Assembly: GCA_963575745.1 (NCBI GenBank)
Contig: CAUYUJ010003414.1
Coordinates: 226,559-259,058, forward strand
Direction: 5' to 3'
Length of the DNA: 32,500 nt
DNA from: Prorocentrum cordatum
Taxonomy: Eukaryota; Sar; Dinophyceae; Prorocentrales; Prorocentraceae
A model generated the notes under the pieces. The model saw only the letters and a list, made by a program, of their open reading frames with translations. It did no database searches and was not told the origin of the DNA. The translations under genes and the position numbers were made by a program. Below, piece by piece: positions 17,858 to 26,761 of the stretch. How positions within the stretch are numbered: the stretch's first letter is position 1; each line of letters opens with the position of its first letter.

Positions 17858-18648
17858 ACGACGACGCCCTCCCGAAAGACCTGCGCGCACTTGCTGCCGA
17901 GCGAAGAAGACACCATGCTAGCATTAGCGTCTCCATACGGCAAGGACTCTACGGAGCCTGTCCACTCTGTGGCCTTGGAGAAGCCACAACCGAGCACGTG
18001 TGGTGCCGGTGCCCCGCGGCTGCCCTTGCCTGGGAAAAAACCAGAGCCCCGGATCATCCCAGGGACCTGGCCACGGCAATGTGCACTAGGGGACAACACC
18101 AAAGGCTAGTCTGCCGACTGTTGCACCAGATCTCCTTCAGGTACTGTGTGAACTTGGACTGCACCCCCATAGGTGCTGACGAAGCCGCCAGACTCATTGT
18201 CCAGGGCATCGCTGTCCCCGACTCCGACCTTCAGGACGACGACGAAGCTGACGATGACCTGCGCGAAGGGCAGCCACCCGTCGCCCCGGCAGACGAAACC
18301 GCAGTCTGGGCCCCTATGCTTGACCTCTGTCAGCTGCGCAACCCCCAAGGGCCGCGCACACGGCGCATCTGCGGCGCTGCCGGACCACATCTTGGCAGAC
18401 AAGCACCACGCGCCGGAGGGGAAATCCGGCGCCTCCCTATCACCACGAGAGCCACACTTAGTGGAGACAGGCTAGCAGTCCTCCAAGCCGGTGACCCCAG
18501 AGCGGGCTGGATGCCCCCTGGGCAGGGCTGGTTCCCATGCCCCAGGACAGACAGGGACCCCAGTGCCCTCTGGACCAAAGCGTATTGCAGACTCTGTGAC
18601 CAACACACCCTCGTGCTCAGAGCCAGCAGGGACATGGGCGTTGGCTAA
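17557..18648 (+). CDS. zf-RVT zinc knuckle region of pol
   Basis: Convincing from about 17760. It includes WLTAGQRDDGQAWCDTCLRS and then CPLCGLGEATTEHVWCRCP, a C-x2-C-x8-H-x2-C-x-C knuckle typical of the zinc-binding domain that follows many plant and protist LINE reverse transcriptases. A further C-x2-C (AYCRLCDQH) lies near the end at about 18584-18604. A TAA at 18646-18648 ends the frame, but RNase H follows directly in the same frame, so this stop is probably secondary. The first 65 codons are a shadow of the frame-2 connection region. Confidence 0.7.
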   Translation: MVHRNQRRAQVGADRRRGMVSPGTLCILHRGTPRPPGLLANGLPGSARRRSVADRIPHQRSCGGPAKRVWLTAGQRDDGQAWCDTCLRSWSGEAALWPLLDDDALPKDLRALAAERRRHHASISVSIRQGLYGACPLCGLGEATTEHVWCRCPAAALAWEKTRAPDHPRDLATAMCTRGQHQRLVCRLLHQISFRYCVNLDCTPIGADEAARLIVQGIAVPDSDLQDDDEADDDLREGQPPVAPADETAVWAPMLDLCQLRNPQGPRTRRICGAAGPHLGRQAPRAGGEIRRLPITTRATLSGDRLAVLQAGDPRAGWMPPGQGWFPCPRTDRDPSALWTKAYCRLCDQHTLVLRASRDMGVG

Positions 18649-19302
18649 GAAATCACAGTCAGAGACTCCCCGCTCCCCGCCGCCGACTCTGCCCAATGGC
18701 CTTGCGAGCTTACGTTCGACGGGGGGGCTCGCCGAATCGGAGAAGGGGACAACGTCTCTGGTGCGGCGGCTGTTCTTTGGAGGCATGACCCACGCCGCGG
18801 CTACCCGAGCGTCGTGGCGGTCGCTGCGGTGGCCCTCCCAGGCTGCGACGATGCGCAGACGGCCGAGGCCTCTGGGTGCAGAGCCGGTCTCGCCCTGCTC
18901 CCTCACGTTGAAGACACGCTCCGTGGCGCCAGGGTGGTCGGTGACAACCTGGCCGCCATCCGATACGGGGCCGGCACTGGACGCTATCGGCGGCTCCATC
19001 TGGCACAACAAATGGACTTTGCCCTCAGGCAAGCCAGTGATTCGGGATGGGCCCTCACATGGCAGGCGGTGCGACGTCGGCTCAACAAGGCGGCCGACCG
19101 CCTCGCGACGCTAGGGGTCTTTTGGGCCAGCGCCCTCAGACACGCCGGTGATCATGCGGTCACCACCTGGGTCGTGTGGGAAAACACCCATCGCTCCTCT
19201 CCCCCTCTCTTCCCCGCTGCCGGAGTCGACCTTTGCGACTTGGACCAGGTCGCCCAGTTCGTTGACGCTCTCGAAAACCCCCCTCCTCCTCATCTCCCTT
19301 GA
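18649..19302 (+). CDS. RNase H domain
   Basis: This domain removes the RNA strand from the RNA-DNA hybrid. The four carboxylates of the fold are in order: LTFDGGARRIG (Asp codon 18718), AQTAEASGCRAG (Glu codon 18865), VVGDNLAAI (Asp codon 18943) and NKAADRLATLG (Asp codon 19096). It is in frame with the zinc-knuckle ORF, separated only by the TAA at 18646-18648, and has no ATG of its own at the start; the first GTG is at 18814. It must therefore have been the C-terminus of pol. It looks catalytically intact apart from the stop before it. Confidence 0.82.
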   Translation, partial: EITVRDSPLPAADSAQWPCELTFDGGARRIGEGDNVSGAAAVLWRHDPRRGYPSVVAVAAVALPGCDDAQTAEASGCRAGLALLPHVEDTLRGARVVGDNLAAIRYGAGTGRYRRLHLAQQMDFALRQASDSGWALTWQAVRRRLNKAADRLATLGVFWASALRHAGDHAVTTWVVWENTHRSSPPLFPAAGVDLCDLDQVAQFVDALENPPPPHLP

Positions 19303-19339
19303 TCGCTCCCGGTCGGGCACACTAAGGTCACTACAGCTC

Positions 19340-19363
19340 GCAGCCTTCAGCTGCCTCCCTGGG
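19340..19363 (+). repeat. Mini-hairpin plus CTCCCTGGG
   Basis: GCAGC-CTTCA-GCTGC (19340-19354) is followed without a gap by CTCCCTGGG (19355-19363), and another CTCCCTGGG comes 14 bases later. It lies in the short gap between the RNase H stop and the helicase ATG, where it could act in RNA folding or translation. Confidence 0.85.
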
Positions 19364-19400
19364 TTACTACTGGACGCTCCCTGGGACTACTCGACGCACT

Positions 19401-21770
19401 ATGGGGCCCAGGAACAACCAAGGTCCCACCCGACGTTGGCCCTCGTGCCTGCCACACTGTGAGGACGGCCCGCCATTCAGGTTGGGCACACGCGTTTTCC
19501 TTGCTCGGTACTGTCCCTGGATGCGGTGGGCTTTCTTCAACGGCGGGCGGCGCTACTGGTGCGAGATCTGCCAGGAGCCCGTGGATGACACTCAGCACAT
19601 CCTAAGCGACAAGCACTACGACATGTCGCAAAAACGCTACAGCGACGGGTGGCCCGACCCAAACACCTTTGTCACCCCGGGGAATCTGTGGAGCATGTGC
19701 AGTGGATCGACCTGGGACTCAACGCACCGCGTGCATATCGAGCGAAGGGCCTGGCCAGGCTGGAGGCCCGTCCAACCCATGGTATCCCACGGCGGTGTAC
19801 GCTCACTCCCTGGTCTCGTGATTCCGGAAGACGCGCTGTACGTGCCCACCATCTACCCTCTCTGGGACGACGAACGGACGTACAACAGCCCTGGAGGCAC
19901 CAGATTCGACCCAGAGCACGTGAGGTCGCACCAGATGGACACACGAGAGGCTAGGCGGACGGGCGTCAGACAGCCCGACGTTGGCGGAGGGGCCAATGCG
20001 CTAGCAAAATCATCCGTCGCATCACTGCCTGCCGCACCTGGGCAGCCCGCAGCAGCCTCGAGTGGACCTTTGCCTCCGCCCCCGCCGCCCCATCCTCCGC
20101 CCGCCTGGGAGCAGCCCAGCCAGCAGCTGGCAAAGGAAGAAGATACATCACCACCAGGCCCGTCGGAGCAGCAGATGGACGATTCGTTGGCACTCCAAGC
20201 GGCCGACGACGTACTTAGCCTCTACTCTCTGCCCCTGGACTCTCCGCACTCCCGTGTCCACCCCAAGGCGGCGCTAGGGGACCTGCCCGAGGCCGTTCGG
20301 CTCCCCTCGCAGTGGCCTTACTCTCTCCAGGATCGTGGGCAGACACTTCGGAGGATCGCCTGGGTAGAAAGCCAAGCATCTGTCGAGACGGTGGACAACA
20401 GAAAAGACTCCACGCGCGAAGACCTGGCCAGGAAAGGCGACTGCGCGCTCGACGTCCGCGTCACCAGGATCGACGCCAACTCGGACTTGGACGACCTGGA
20501 CACCTTCCAGTTGCGCAATGCGCTGGACCTCCCAGACGGTAAGGAACTCTACCTACTGGAGTGGCCCTCCAAGTACAAAGTGGCATCCAGAACCCAGGAG
20601 GGAGACAAACAAGGCAAAGATCTGTACATTTCTGTCACCGGCCCCACAGTTGACAAAATTGCTGACGTCACGATCTGGTGGCCCCCCTCCCTGGGCGGTG
20701 CCATTCACCCAAGAGACGCCCAAGCACTCGGCCTCAACCCGACCACCAGGTACCCTTCCAACAGATGCATTGTGCTGTACAACAGAGGAAAGTGGGGGCC
20801 ATTCCACGAAGATGAAACAAAGGCGAAACGCCCCCCAAACGACGAGGTTCCCTGGTACCGAGTGGACGAGGCCCCCTCCGACATCCAGTTCTGGCGCCAG
20901 TGTTGGGCTCTCGACCAGATCTACCACCTCCGGCAGAATGCTACGGATCTGTTCGCCCGCGCACTGTCTCCCCTGACTTTCCTCTCAGCCTGCTTGCACG
21001 CCCCCCGAGCCGACCGACTTGCGGCCAACGACCTGCGGCGCACCAGCACAGTAGGCTCGAACCTGAGGGCCAGGGCCGCCGCCACCCTGGACAACGACGT
21101 CCCCGACGCCGACCTCACCCAGGCTGTCCGAGGTGGCCTTCTGCAGCAGGTACCCCCGCTTCCCCTGGGTTTGACGGCTTTCTCTGACGATGAGATCTCG
21201 GACTCGACGGGGGCTGTCTTCCAGAGGGTGCGCGCCACGCCCAGTCTGGCGACCTTCCGCGAAAGGGCGGACATGCACAAGCCAAACAACGACGCAATCA
21301 CGGCCCTTCAGGCCACCTTGCATCACCACGCCGTACTGGTGCACGGGCCACCCGGGACAGGCAAGACCACCTTTTCCGTCGCCTGCCTGGACATGTGGGG
21401 ATGCTGCTTACGTCCGGGACAAACAGTCGCGTTGGCAGCCGGTTCGAACACGGCGGTAGACCAGCCCGCCCTGGCAATGTCCGAAGCGCATCAGCAGCGT
21501 CGTCTCGATCCCGACACGGGGTTCCCTGGGAAATTCGTGCGCCTGGCAAAGAAGGAGCGCGTCAACGAGGGGCTCGTGGACCTGAAACCAGAGGGCCACT
21601 ACAAGAACGCCCACGGAGAGTTCCCGTTCCAGGACGGGGACAAGAGCCTGGACTTTAGGCCCTACAAGGCCAACCTGCTTCGAGATGTCATGGTGATTAT
21701 GTCCACACACGAGGCGGCCGAAACCCTCGGACAGAAAGACAGTCCTCACATCGCCCCTGGTAATCGATGA
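19401..21770 (+). CDS. UPF1-like SF1 helicase, N-terminal part
   Basis: The ATG at 19401 opens a frame 98 bases after the RNase H stop. Residues about 53-76 hold a C-x2-C-x8-H-x5-H finger (RRYWCEICQEPV, then QHILSDKHY), like U1/matrin fingers that bind nucleic acid. Residues 200-280 are Pro/Ser-rich and disordered. Around residue 640 begins the helicase core: TALQATLHHHAVLVHG, then Walker A GPPGTGKTT at 21345-21371. The next segment has the usual NTAVDQ strand. The frame is lost at about 21735, just before Walker B, which is found in frame 1 with a +1 step. SF1 UPF1-type helicases unwind RNA or RNA-DNA using ATP. Linkage to a LINE is unusual. Confidence 0.85.
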   Translation: MGPRNNQGPTRRWPSCLPHCEDGPPFRLGTRVFLARYCPWMRWAFFNGGRRYWCEICQEPVDDTQHILSDKHYDMSQKRYSDGWPDPNTFVTPGNLWSMCSGSTWDSTHRVHIERRAWPGWRPVQPMVSHGGVRSLPGLVIPEDALYVPTIYPLWDDERTYNSPGGTRFDPEHVRSHQMDTREARRTGVRQPDVGGGANALAKSSVASLPAAPGQPAAASSGPLPPPPPPHPPPAWEQPSQQLAKEEDTSPPGPSEQQMDDSLALQAADDVLSLYSLPLDSPHSRVHPKAALGDLPEAVRLPSQWPYSLQDRGQTLRRIAWVESQASVETVDNRKDSTREDLARKGDCALDVRVTRIDANSDLDDLDTFQLRNALDLPDGKELYLLEWPSKYKVASRTQEGDKQGKDLYISVTGPTVDKIADVTIWWPPSLGGAIHPRDAQALGLNPTTRYPSNRCIVLYNRGKWGPFHEDETKAKRPPNDEVPWYRVDEAPSDIQFWRQCWALDQIYHLRQNATDLFARALSPLTFLSACLHAPRADRLAANDLRRTSTVGSNLRARAAATLDNDVPDADLTQAVRGGLLQQVPPLPLGLTAFSDDEISDSTGAVFQRVRATPSLATFRERADMHKPNNDAITALQATLHHHAVLVHGPPGTGKTTFSVACLDMWGCCLRPGQTVALAAGSNTAVDQPALAMSEAHQQRRLDPDTGFPGKFVRLAKKERVNEGLVDLKPEGHYKNAHGEFPFQDGDKSLDFRPYKANLLRDVMVIMSTHEAAETLGQKDSPHIAPGNR
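21302..21314 (+). repeat. Possible mini-hairpin inside helicase gene
   Basis: GGCC-CTTCA-GGCC has a 4-bp stem and the common loop. It lies in a conserved coding stretch just before Walker A, so it may be chance rather than a family member. Confidence 0.4.
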
Positions 21771-24681
21771 AGCTGGGCAGGCCACGGAGCTTCATGCGCT
21801 CATGTCCATGGTGAACTTGATCAACAGCGGCGGAAACCTGGTACTGGTGGGCGGCCCGAATCAGTTACCCCCTACGGTTCTCTCCATGCTTGCCAACGAC
21901 CTGGGACTCTGTGTCAGCATATTTGACAGGATGTTTCACGCACTCCGTGGCCAAGATACGGCTGTGGTCCACCTGTCCATCTGCTACCGCATGCATCCGC
22001 AGCTACTCGCCTTTCCGAACGCAGCTTACTACGGCAAGGGTACGACGACTGGCATCATGGACCCGCTCAGGGACGGGCCCATCGTTGAAGGCATCCCATG
22101 GAGAGACATCACACCCTGGGAACCCGGGCGACTGACCGAACTGGCCAAACTCACCGGTTCCAACGAGGCCGACCTTTTCGCGACCCTCAAGCAGTTAGAT
22201 CCTCCGCAAAACGGAGACAAGCACCGTTTCCTGCTGGTCGACACACCCTCCTGGGGAGTAACGTCTGGCCTCCAGCCAGGCTACGCCAATCTCCCCGAGG
22301 CAGCGCAGGCCGTGGACATCGCGCGGGCACTCTTGCCCGAGCTCGAAAAAGGCACCACCGTCAGAATTGTCGTTGGCTACCAGCTCCAGACGGCCATCCT
22401 CGCGGACGGCTGGCCACAAGGCCCCCGCAACCTCTGCGGTGTCCTTCGGAACTCAAAGGGTGGCAAGAAAAGGAAATCAGGCAAGGGAAACGGTAGTGTT
22501 GTTCGCGGCGGACAAGACACCCCCGGCCCTGGAGCTGACCCCCAAAAGCACGCGGTGGACGATCACCGATGGGAAACCGTCTTTCGGGAGGACCATAACG
22601 CCCACACAGCCATCGGCTCTGCCTTCCCTGGACTCAGGCAGGTTGCAGGTAAGCACGTGAAAAGTGGGGCCCTCAAGCTCACTACCATCGACTCCAGCCA
22701 GGGCGGTGAGGCAGACATCGTAATCGTGCTGACCACCAGGAGCAACGGGAAGCACAATTGGGGCTTTGTCGACGACGCCAAGCGCCTGAACCTGGCAATC
22801 ACTTGGGCCAAGCGGAACACCCTGATGTTGGGAGACGGGCGCATGTTCGCCAATGCCACCTGGTCCCAGCTGCGTGTGCTCTCTGAATACGGGCGCTTGA
22901 CCCGCCTCTGGGTCCGATTCGGGGGCGGCGGACCTGCCGGCCACAGGGGATCCCTGGTCATAGACGAGAGCTTTGACCCACTGCCCGACCTCGCCACCTG
23001 GGCACCGTCCCCCGTCGCCTGGAGCTGCGATGCAAAGGAAGAGGACGGGCGCAATGAGCTCGATGCGGCCACGAGAAAAGCCCGCGACGCCCAGGCGAAC
23101 GGCTTCGCCGATCGCTGCAACACCCCGCTGGCCGAGGACTTCGACTGGGACTCCCTGGGCAAGCTCATCTCTGCCGGCCTCAACGAAATCCTCCCGACGC
23201 CTGCCTTCCACGTGCTCATCTATCCGGTGGCGGGACTACACCCGCACGAGTTCTCGCTGGCAGAAACGCCACGACAACCTGGCAGACTCGACCGCAAGGC
23301 TTGGTCGCACCTGGGCTTCCTGTTCGACATGTCCCTGGGTCTTGACGCGACCAATCTGGTCTACAACATGCTCTGGGCAGCCATCGCGCGGTCACTCGGC
23401 CTCGGCGCTCCCTGGGAGGACGCAAACCACGCAGTGCACGACGACTCCCTCCCCCCGGTGCCGCACGTCAGGGGGCGGCGCGTAACGCTCTGCGGTCGGC
23501 GCCAGTGCACCCCCAAAGGACTTGTTCGGCAGGTTCCCCAGGCGTGGAGTGCAGCAACCAAGGATTGCTGCAGACACAGGAAGCACCCTGGGATGGCTGG
23601 CCTGCAGGAGATCCTCAGCGGCGCCCCCGTCGATCCAGATTGGGTCCAGTTCAGGAAGGGAATTAAAGACACAGACGGCCTCCCCATGGAATCCAGCAAG
23701 ACCCGGTCGCTCTTGGTCGTCATGATGCTAATGCTCCGCGAGCCGCGTGTGTTCTTGTGGCCTTTCCCTCACGCAGAGCAGGCCGGGGATGTGATCGAAG
23801 CCATCCTGGGCTTCTGTGTCCCATGGCAAAAAGCGCACCGAGGGTTCTGGCACGCCTTCGCAAGCACCAGGGGACTCACGCTGGACGATCTGGCTGATCT
23901 CCACGGCCGCATCGAGGCAGTCCTGCCCCACATCTCCAAGCTCGTTGCAGTGGCGCACCACCGCCCTGACGCGCGGGCAGCTGGCTGCCCGCAGACCTGG
24001 AGTGAAATGGACCGACAGGACTTTCAGCTGAAGGCGCCGATGCTCGTCCTTGAGAAGATCGTCCCAGCCGCCTCTCTGGCCTCCCTGGGTACGCACCGCT
24101 GCTCGGTGTGCGCGCTTCACGTCGCGCTCGCGGGCTCAGACGCCTCCCTGGGTGACGACGATCGGTGCGCGGGGCTCGCCTACATCGGCGGCGGACTCGC
24201 GCTATCCAACGCCGATCTGAACGCTCCCTTGCCGTCCGCCCCTGCTCCAGGCACCAAGCAGGACCCTCCACGCATTCCCGACGACAGGCTGACAGCTGAG
24301 CTAAAACACGGCAGGTTCAAGTGCGACAGGCGCGATAAGGACCAGCTACGCTCCACAGAAGGCACGTGGATATCCGACGACACACGCCTGATGGTAGCGC
24401 AGAATCGGCCCCAGGCCTACCTCGACGGTGCAAACATGGGGCGGCACTGCGAGATCTGCTGGATCCGACACCTGGAGGACCAGGGCATCCCAGCACCAAC
24501 CGGTGCAACACTAGCGGACAAGGTCAAGGAACACGAGCAGCAGAGGATCGGTGCCGCAAGCGCCAAAAAGGCGGATGCCCTCCCTGGGTCACCTCCCGCT
24601 CGGCTTTGGATGCAGCCCCCAGGCAGACACGAGATCGCTGTCGGACCTCATCATGACGCCGACGGGCATGCAGATCCCTGA
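21736..24681 (+). CDS. UPF1-like SF1 helicase, C-terminal part
   Basis: Sense coding resumes at about 21736 with LTSPLVIDEAGQATEL (Walker B, Asp-Glu at 21766-21771). Then come motif III VGGPNQLPPTVLS, motif IV SICYRMHPQLLAFPNAAYYG, motif V TTIDSSQGGEADIVIVLTTR (from 22681) and motif VI RLNLAITWAKRNTLMLG. Motif VI normally reads Thr-Arg-Ala-Lys; the Arg that senses ATP is Trp here (TGG at 22804-22806, one C-to-T step from CGG), so ATPase activity is probably lost. After the core come about 600 residues of unknown fold with several Cys pairs (CSVC near 24102, CEIC near 24448). The TGA at 24679-24681 is likely premature, since the next frame over continues well. Confidence 0.87.
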   Translation, partial: KTVLTSPLVIDEAGQATELHALMSMVNLINSGGNLVLVGGPNQLPPTVLSMLANDLGLCVSIFDRMFHALRGQDTAVVHLSICYRMHPQLLAFPNAAYYGKGTTTGIMDPLRDGPIVEGIPWRDITPWEPGRLTELAKLTGSNEADLFATLKQLDPPQNGDKHRFLLVDTPSWGVTSGLQPGYANLPEAAQAVDIARALLPELEKGTTVRIVVGYQLQTAILADGWPQGPRNLCGVLRNSKGGKKRKSGKGNGSVVRGGQDTPGPGADPQKHAVDDHRWETVFREDHNAHTAIGSAFPGLRQVAGKHVKSGALKLTTIDSSQGGEADIVIVLTTRSNGKHNWGFVDDAKRLNLAITWAKRNTLMLGDGRMFANATWSQLRVLSEYGRLTRLWVRFGGGGPAGHRGSLVIDESFDPLPDLATWAPSPVAWSCDAKEEDGRNELDAATRKARDAQANGFADRCNTPLAEDFDWDSLGKLISAGLNEILPTPAFHVLIYPVAGLHPHEFSLAETPRQPGRLDRKAWSHLGFLFDMSLGLDATNLVYNMLWAAIARSLGLGAPWEDANHAVHDDSLPPVPHVRGRRVTLCGRRQCTPKGLVRQVPQAWSAATKDCCRHRKHPGMAGLQEILSGAPVDPDWVQFRKGIKDTDGLPMESSKTRSLLVVMMLMLREPRVFLWPFPHAEQAGDVIEAILGFCVPWQKAHRGFWHAFASTRGLTLDDLADLHGRIEAVLPHISKLVAVAHHRPDARAAGCPQTWSEMDRQDFQLKAPMLVLEKIVPAASLASLGTHRCSVCALHVALAGSDASLGDDDRCAGLAYIGGGLALSNADLNAPLPSAPAPGTKQDPPRIPDDRLTAELKHGRFKCDRRDKDQLRSTEGTWISDDTRLMVAQNRPQAYLDGANMGRHCEICWIRHLEDQGIPAPTGATLADKVKEHEQQRIGAASAKKADALPGSPPARLWMQPPGRHEIAVGPHHDADGHADP

Positions 24682-24970
24682 GCGCGCCAACACCACCATT
24701 CCCATCCTACGGGTCAGGGATGAGCGGTTCGGCCTTAAAGCTGCGGAAAACAAAGTCTACTCCGCACGGTGCGACACATGCCCCCCAGGGGCACCGCTCC
24801 TGGTCTGGAATACTGGAGCACCTCCCCTGGGCTGTTTCATATGGAAGCCAAACGAGGGGGTAGGAGTTCCCGAGCAAGCTGGGCTGCCTCCCATCGAGCG
24901 GCGAGCCATAGCCTGGTGGGGGCGCAACTGGAACGCCACTTGGTCCTCCCGACGCTCAACAGCCAGATAG
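24551..24970 (+). pseudogene. Frame-shifted continuation after the helicase
   Basis: Only about 24660-24930 is convincing. It includes ANTTIPILRVRDERFGLKAA and a Cys-x2-Cys (CDTCPPG) with a third Cys about 20 residues later. It continues the helicase C-terminal region one frame over, then hands back to frame 1 at about 24930. The function is unknown. Confidence 0.45.
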
Positions 24971-25836
24971 TAGCGGATGTGCCAGTGGACATTGTTAACT
25001 CCCTTCCATCGATCGGCGCTGACGCCAAGGCCTCAGATCGCTTCGCCAAGACTGGAGCGGCAAACCTCCCTGGGTCTAGCGCCTCGGGTGGAGCGGCCCC
25101 CGCGGCCGAGCAAGCCCCCAGGACTCTTGCACAGCTCATGGAACTCCTGCCAGAGCTGCCAGTCCCGCAGGGGCCGCTCCTGGACTGCTGGGACGTCAAA
25201 GACCCCACGCCCAGCCCAGAAGACCCCAGGAGCGGATCGGGCAGCGGAGACGTGGTGGTTCAGCGACTCCTGGTGACCTACCTCAGGGACTTCCACCCTG
25301 GACTGGACTACACCTGGCGACAGTTCTGCCACTGCCATCGCGACGACAGCATCCCAGAGCCTAAAAACGAAGAAGCCTCCTGGCCAGGCGGACTGTTGAC
25401 GGAGTTTCTCAGGATGGCGCACGGCGAATGCATCTCGAAGGATTGTTCCCCGCTCAACCAGCCCTGGGAAGGCAAACGACTGGCCGCCGCGCGGGTCGTC
25501 TCCCACCTCACCAACGGCACGCTGACGAGTTTCCTACTCAGCCTCAGCGCCGACGCCCTGGCCTCGGCAACCATCGCCTCCCTTGCCGAGTCGCACGTGC
25601 AGGCAATGAATGAGGACAGACCTAACACCTCTACTGCGGCCGGTACAGACAACCCCTTGGGTACGACAGGCGACGACACGCGTTTTGGTAACCCGAGCGT
25701 GCCTGACCACGCTGCCAAAGACGAGGATGGCGAAGACGAAATCCGTCCCACTGAAAAAAACGCATTCAGCCGACTTCGGAGGCCCCCAAGAGTCTCCCCC
25801 TCCTGGATCCTGCACGGGCTCGGCCACGGAAGTTGA
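24769..25836 (+). CDS. Tail ORF A, unrecognised
   Basis: The first 50 codons are a shadow of the previous frame. From about 24930 the sequence is ordinary: LPTLNSQIVADVPVDIVNSL, a Pro/Ala-rich linker, then a helical domain with CHCHRDD and several Trp, and an acidic end. No family is recognised. A run of seven A's (25754-25760) near the end marks a probable shift into the next ORF, because one base more or less joins it to sequence reading THSADFGGPQES. Confidence 0.5.
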   Translation: MRHMPPRGTAPGLEYWSTSPGLFHMEAKRGGRSSRASWAASHRAASHSLVGAQLERHLVLPTLNSQIVADVPVDIVNSLPSIGADAKASDRFAKTGAANLPGSSASGGAAPAAEQAPRTLAQLMELLPELPVPQGPLLDCWDVKDPTPSPEDPRSGSGSGDVVVQRLLVTYLRDFHPGLDYTWRQFCHCHRDDSIPEPKNEEASWPGGLLTEFLRMAHGECISKDCSPLNQPWEGKRLAAARVVSHLTNGTLTSFLLSLSADALASATIASLAESHVQAMNEDRPNTSTAAGTDNPLGTTGDDTRFGNPSVPDHAAKDEDGEDEIRPTEKNAFSRLRRPPRVSPSWILHGLGHGS

Positions 25837-26674
25837 CGACGATGGCCCCGGCGACAAGGCGCCTCAGCAAAGCCCAACGGCAGACAGCGTGGAACCCAGC
25901 TCCGACCCCGACCCGATAGCCGCCTGGGGTGGCACAGCCAACACCGAGCAGAGCGCCAGTGGGGGCAGGGGACCAGACCACGACGAAGTTGCCCGCGACA
26001 GAGGTAATGCGCAGGATCGTCGCCCCCCACTACGCAAGCTTCAGGCATCTGGCCATAGGCCTGCCTACTCTCGATCAGCGGAGCGACACGCACTCAGACA
26101 GCTGACCGACGCCCATGGAGGCCCCGTGCACAAGGCCTGGCTGGGCTCCGTGGACTTGGAGAGCCGCGGAGAGTTGCCCGCCAAGCGCATCACCAAGCAC
26201 CAAATGGAGTTGGGTGGAGTATTCTGTGCTCTGTGGACGGCCCACACACAAGGCATCCGGATCCCCGGGGCCAGGGAACCCAAGTCGGACCCGAGGCTGC
26301 ACTCGGACGCGACCATCAACAAGTTTTTGGATGACTGGAAGGGTTGCGGATACAATGCCTACTTGATGGACAAGAGGTTCAACTTCCACATCGATTGGGC
26401 AACGGTGCGGGCCGAATACCTGCGCCACACCTGGCCCGACGACACGGGCAAGGGCAACCACCAGCAGAGCAGCTGGCGCGAGCGGGCGACGAGCTCCTGG
26501 GACGCCTGGGACAACTGGCAGAGTGACTGGAGCGCTGGCTGGCACGACGACCGGCGGCAGTCAGGAGGCAAGCGTGGCGGCGGCAGACCAGACGATCGTG
26601 GGGAAACAAAAGGCAACGATGGGGCGACTGAGGTCCCCTCCCACCCATCCCATCCCCTTGAGGGACAGGCGTAA
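25610..26674 (+). CDS. Tail ORF B, Trp-rich C-terminus
   Basis: Convincing from about 25760. A polar acidic stretch is followed by a compact domain (LGGVFCALWTAHTQGIRIPG, then FLDDWKGCGYNAYL and FHIDWATVRAEYLRHTW). The C-terminus is rich in Trp, Asp and Arg (SSWDAWDNWQSDWSAGW) and ends Gly/Arg-rich, which suggests RNA binding. No family is recognised. The stop TAA is the loop of a perfect hairpin (26666-26680). It is the last coding part of the element; only repeats follow. Confidence 0.55.
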   Translation: MRTDLTPLLRPVQTTPWVRQATTRVLVTRACLTTLPKTRMAKTKSVPLKKTHSADFGGPQESPPPGSCTGSATEVDDDGPGDKAPQQSPTADSVEPSSDPDPIAAWGGTANTEQSASGGRGPDHDEVARDRGNAQDRRPPLRKLQASGHRPAYSRSAERHALRQLTDAHGGPVHKAWLGSVDLESRGELPAKRITKHQMELGGVFCALWTAHTQGIRIPGAREPKSDPRLHSDATINKFLDDWKGCGYNAYLMDKRFNFHIDWATVRAEYLRHTWPDDTGKGNHQQSSWRERATSSWDAWDNWQSDWSAGWHDDRRQSGGKRGGGRPDDRGETKGNDGATEVPSHPSHPLEGQA

Positions 26675-26680
26675 CGCCTG
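26666..26680 (+). other. Hairpin with the stop codon as its loop
   Basis: CAGGCG-TAA-CGCCTG is a perfect 6-bp stem whose three loop bases are the stop codon of the last tail ORF. Such placement could slow or mark termination, or seed a 3' structure. It directly precedes the mini-hairpins at 26696-26750. Confidence 0.7.
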
Positions 26681-26695
26681 AGCATCGCACTTCGC

Positions 26696-26761
26696 GCAGC
26701 CTTCGGCTGCCCCCGTGTGCTCTCTCAACCCGCGTGGCAGCCTTGCTGCCGCCCTCCCTGG
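26696..26761 (+). repeat. Two mini-hairpins and CTCCCTGG
   Basis: GCAGC-CTTCG-GCTGC (26696-26710) and GGCAGC-CTT-GCTGCC (26736-26750) are loop variants of the family. The second is followed after three bases by CTCCCTGG (26754-26761). Stems are perfect in both. Confidence 0.8.
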
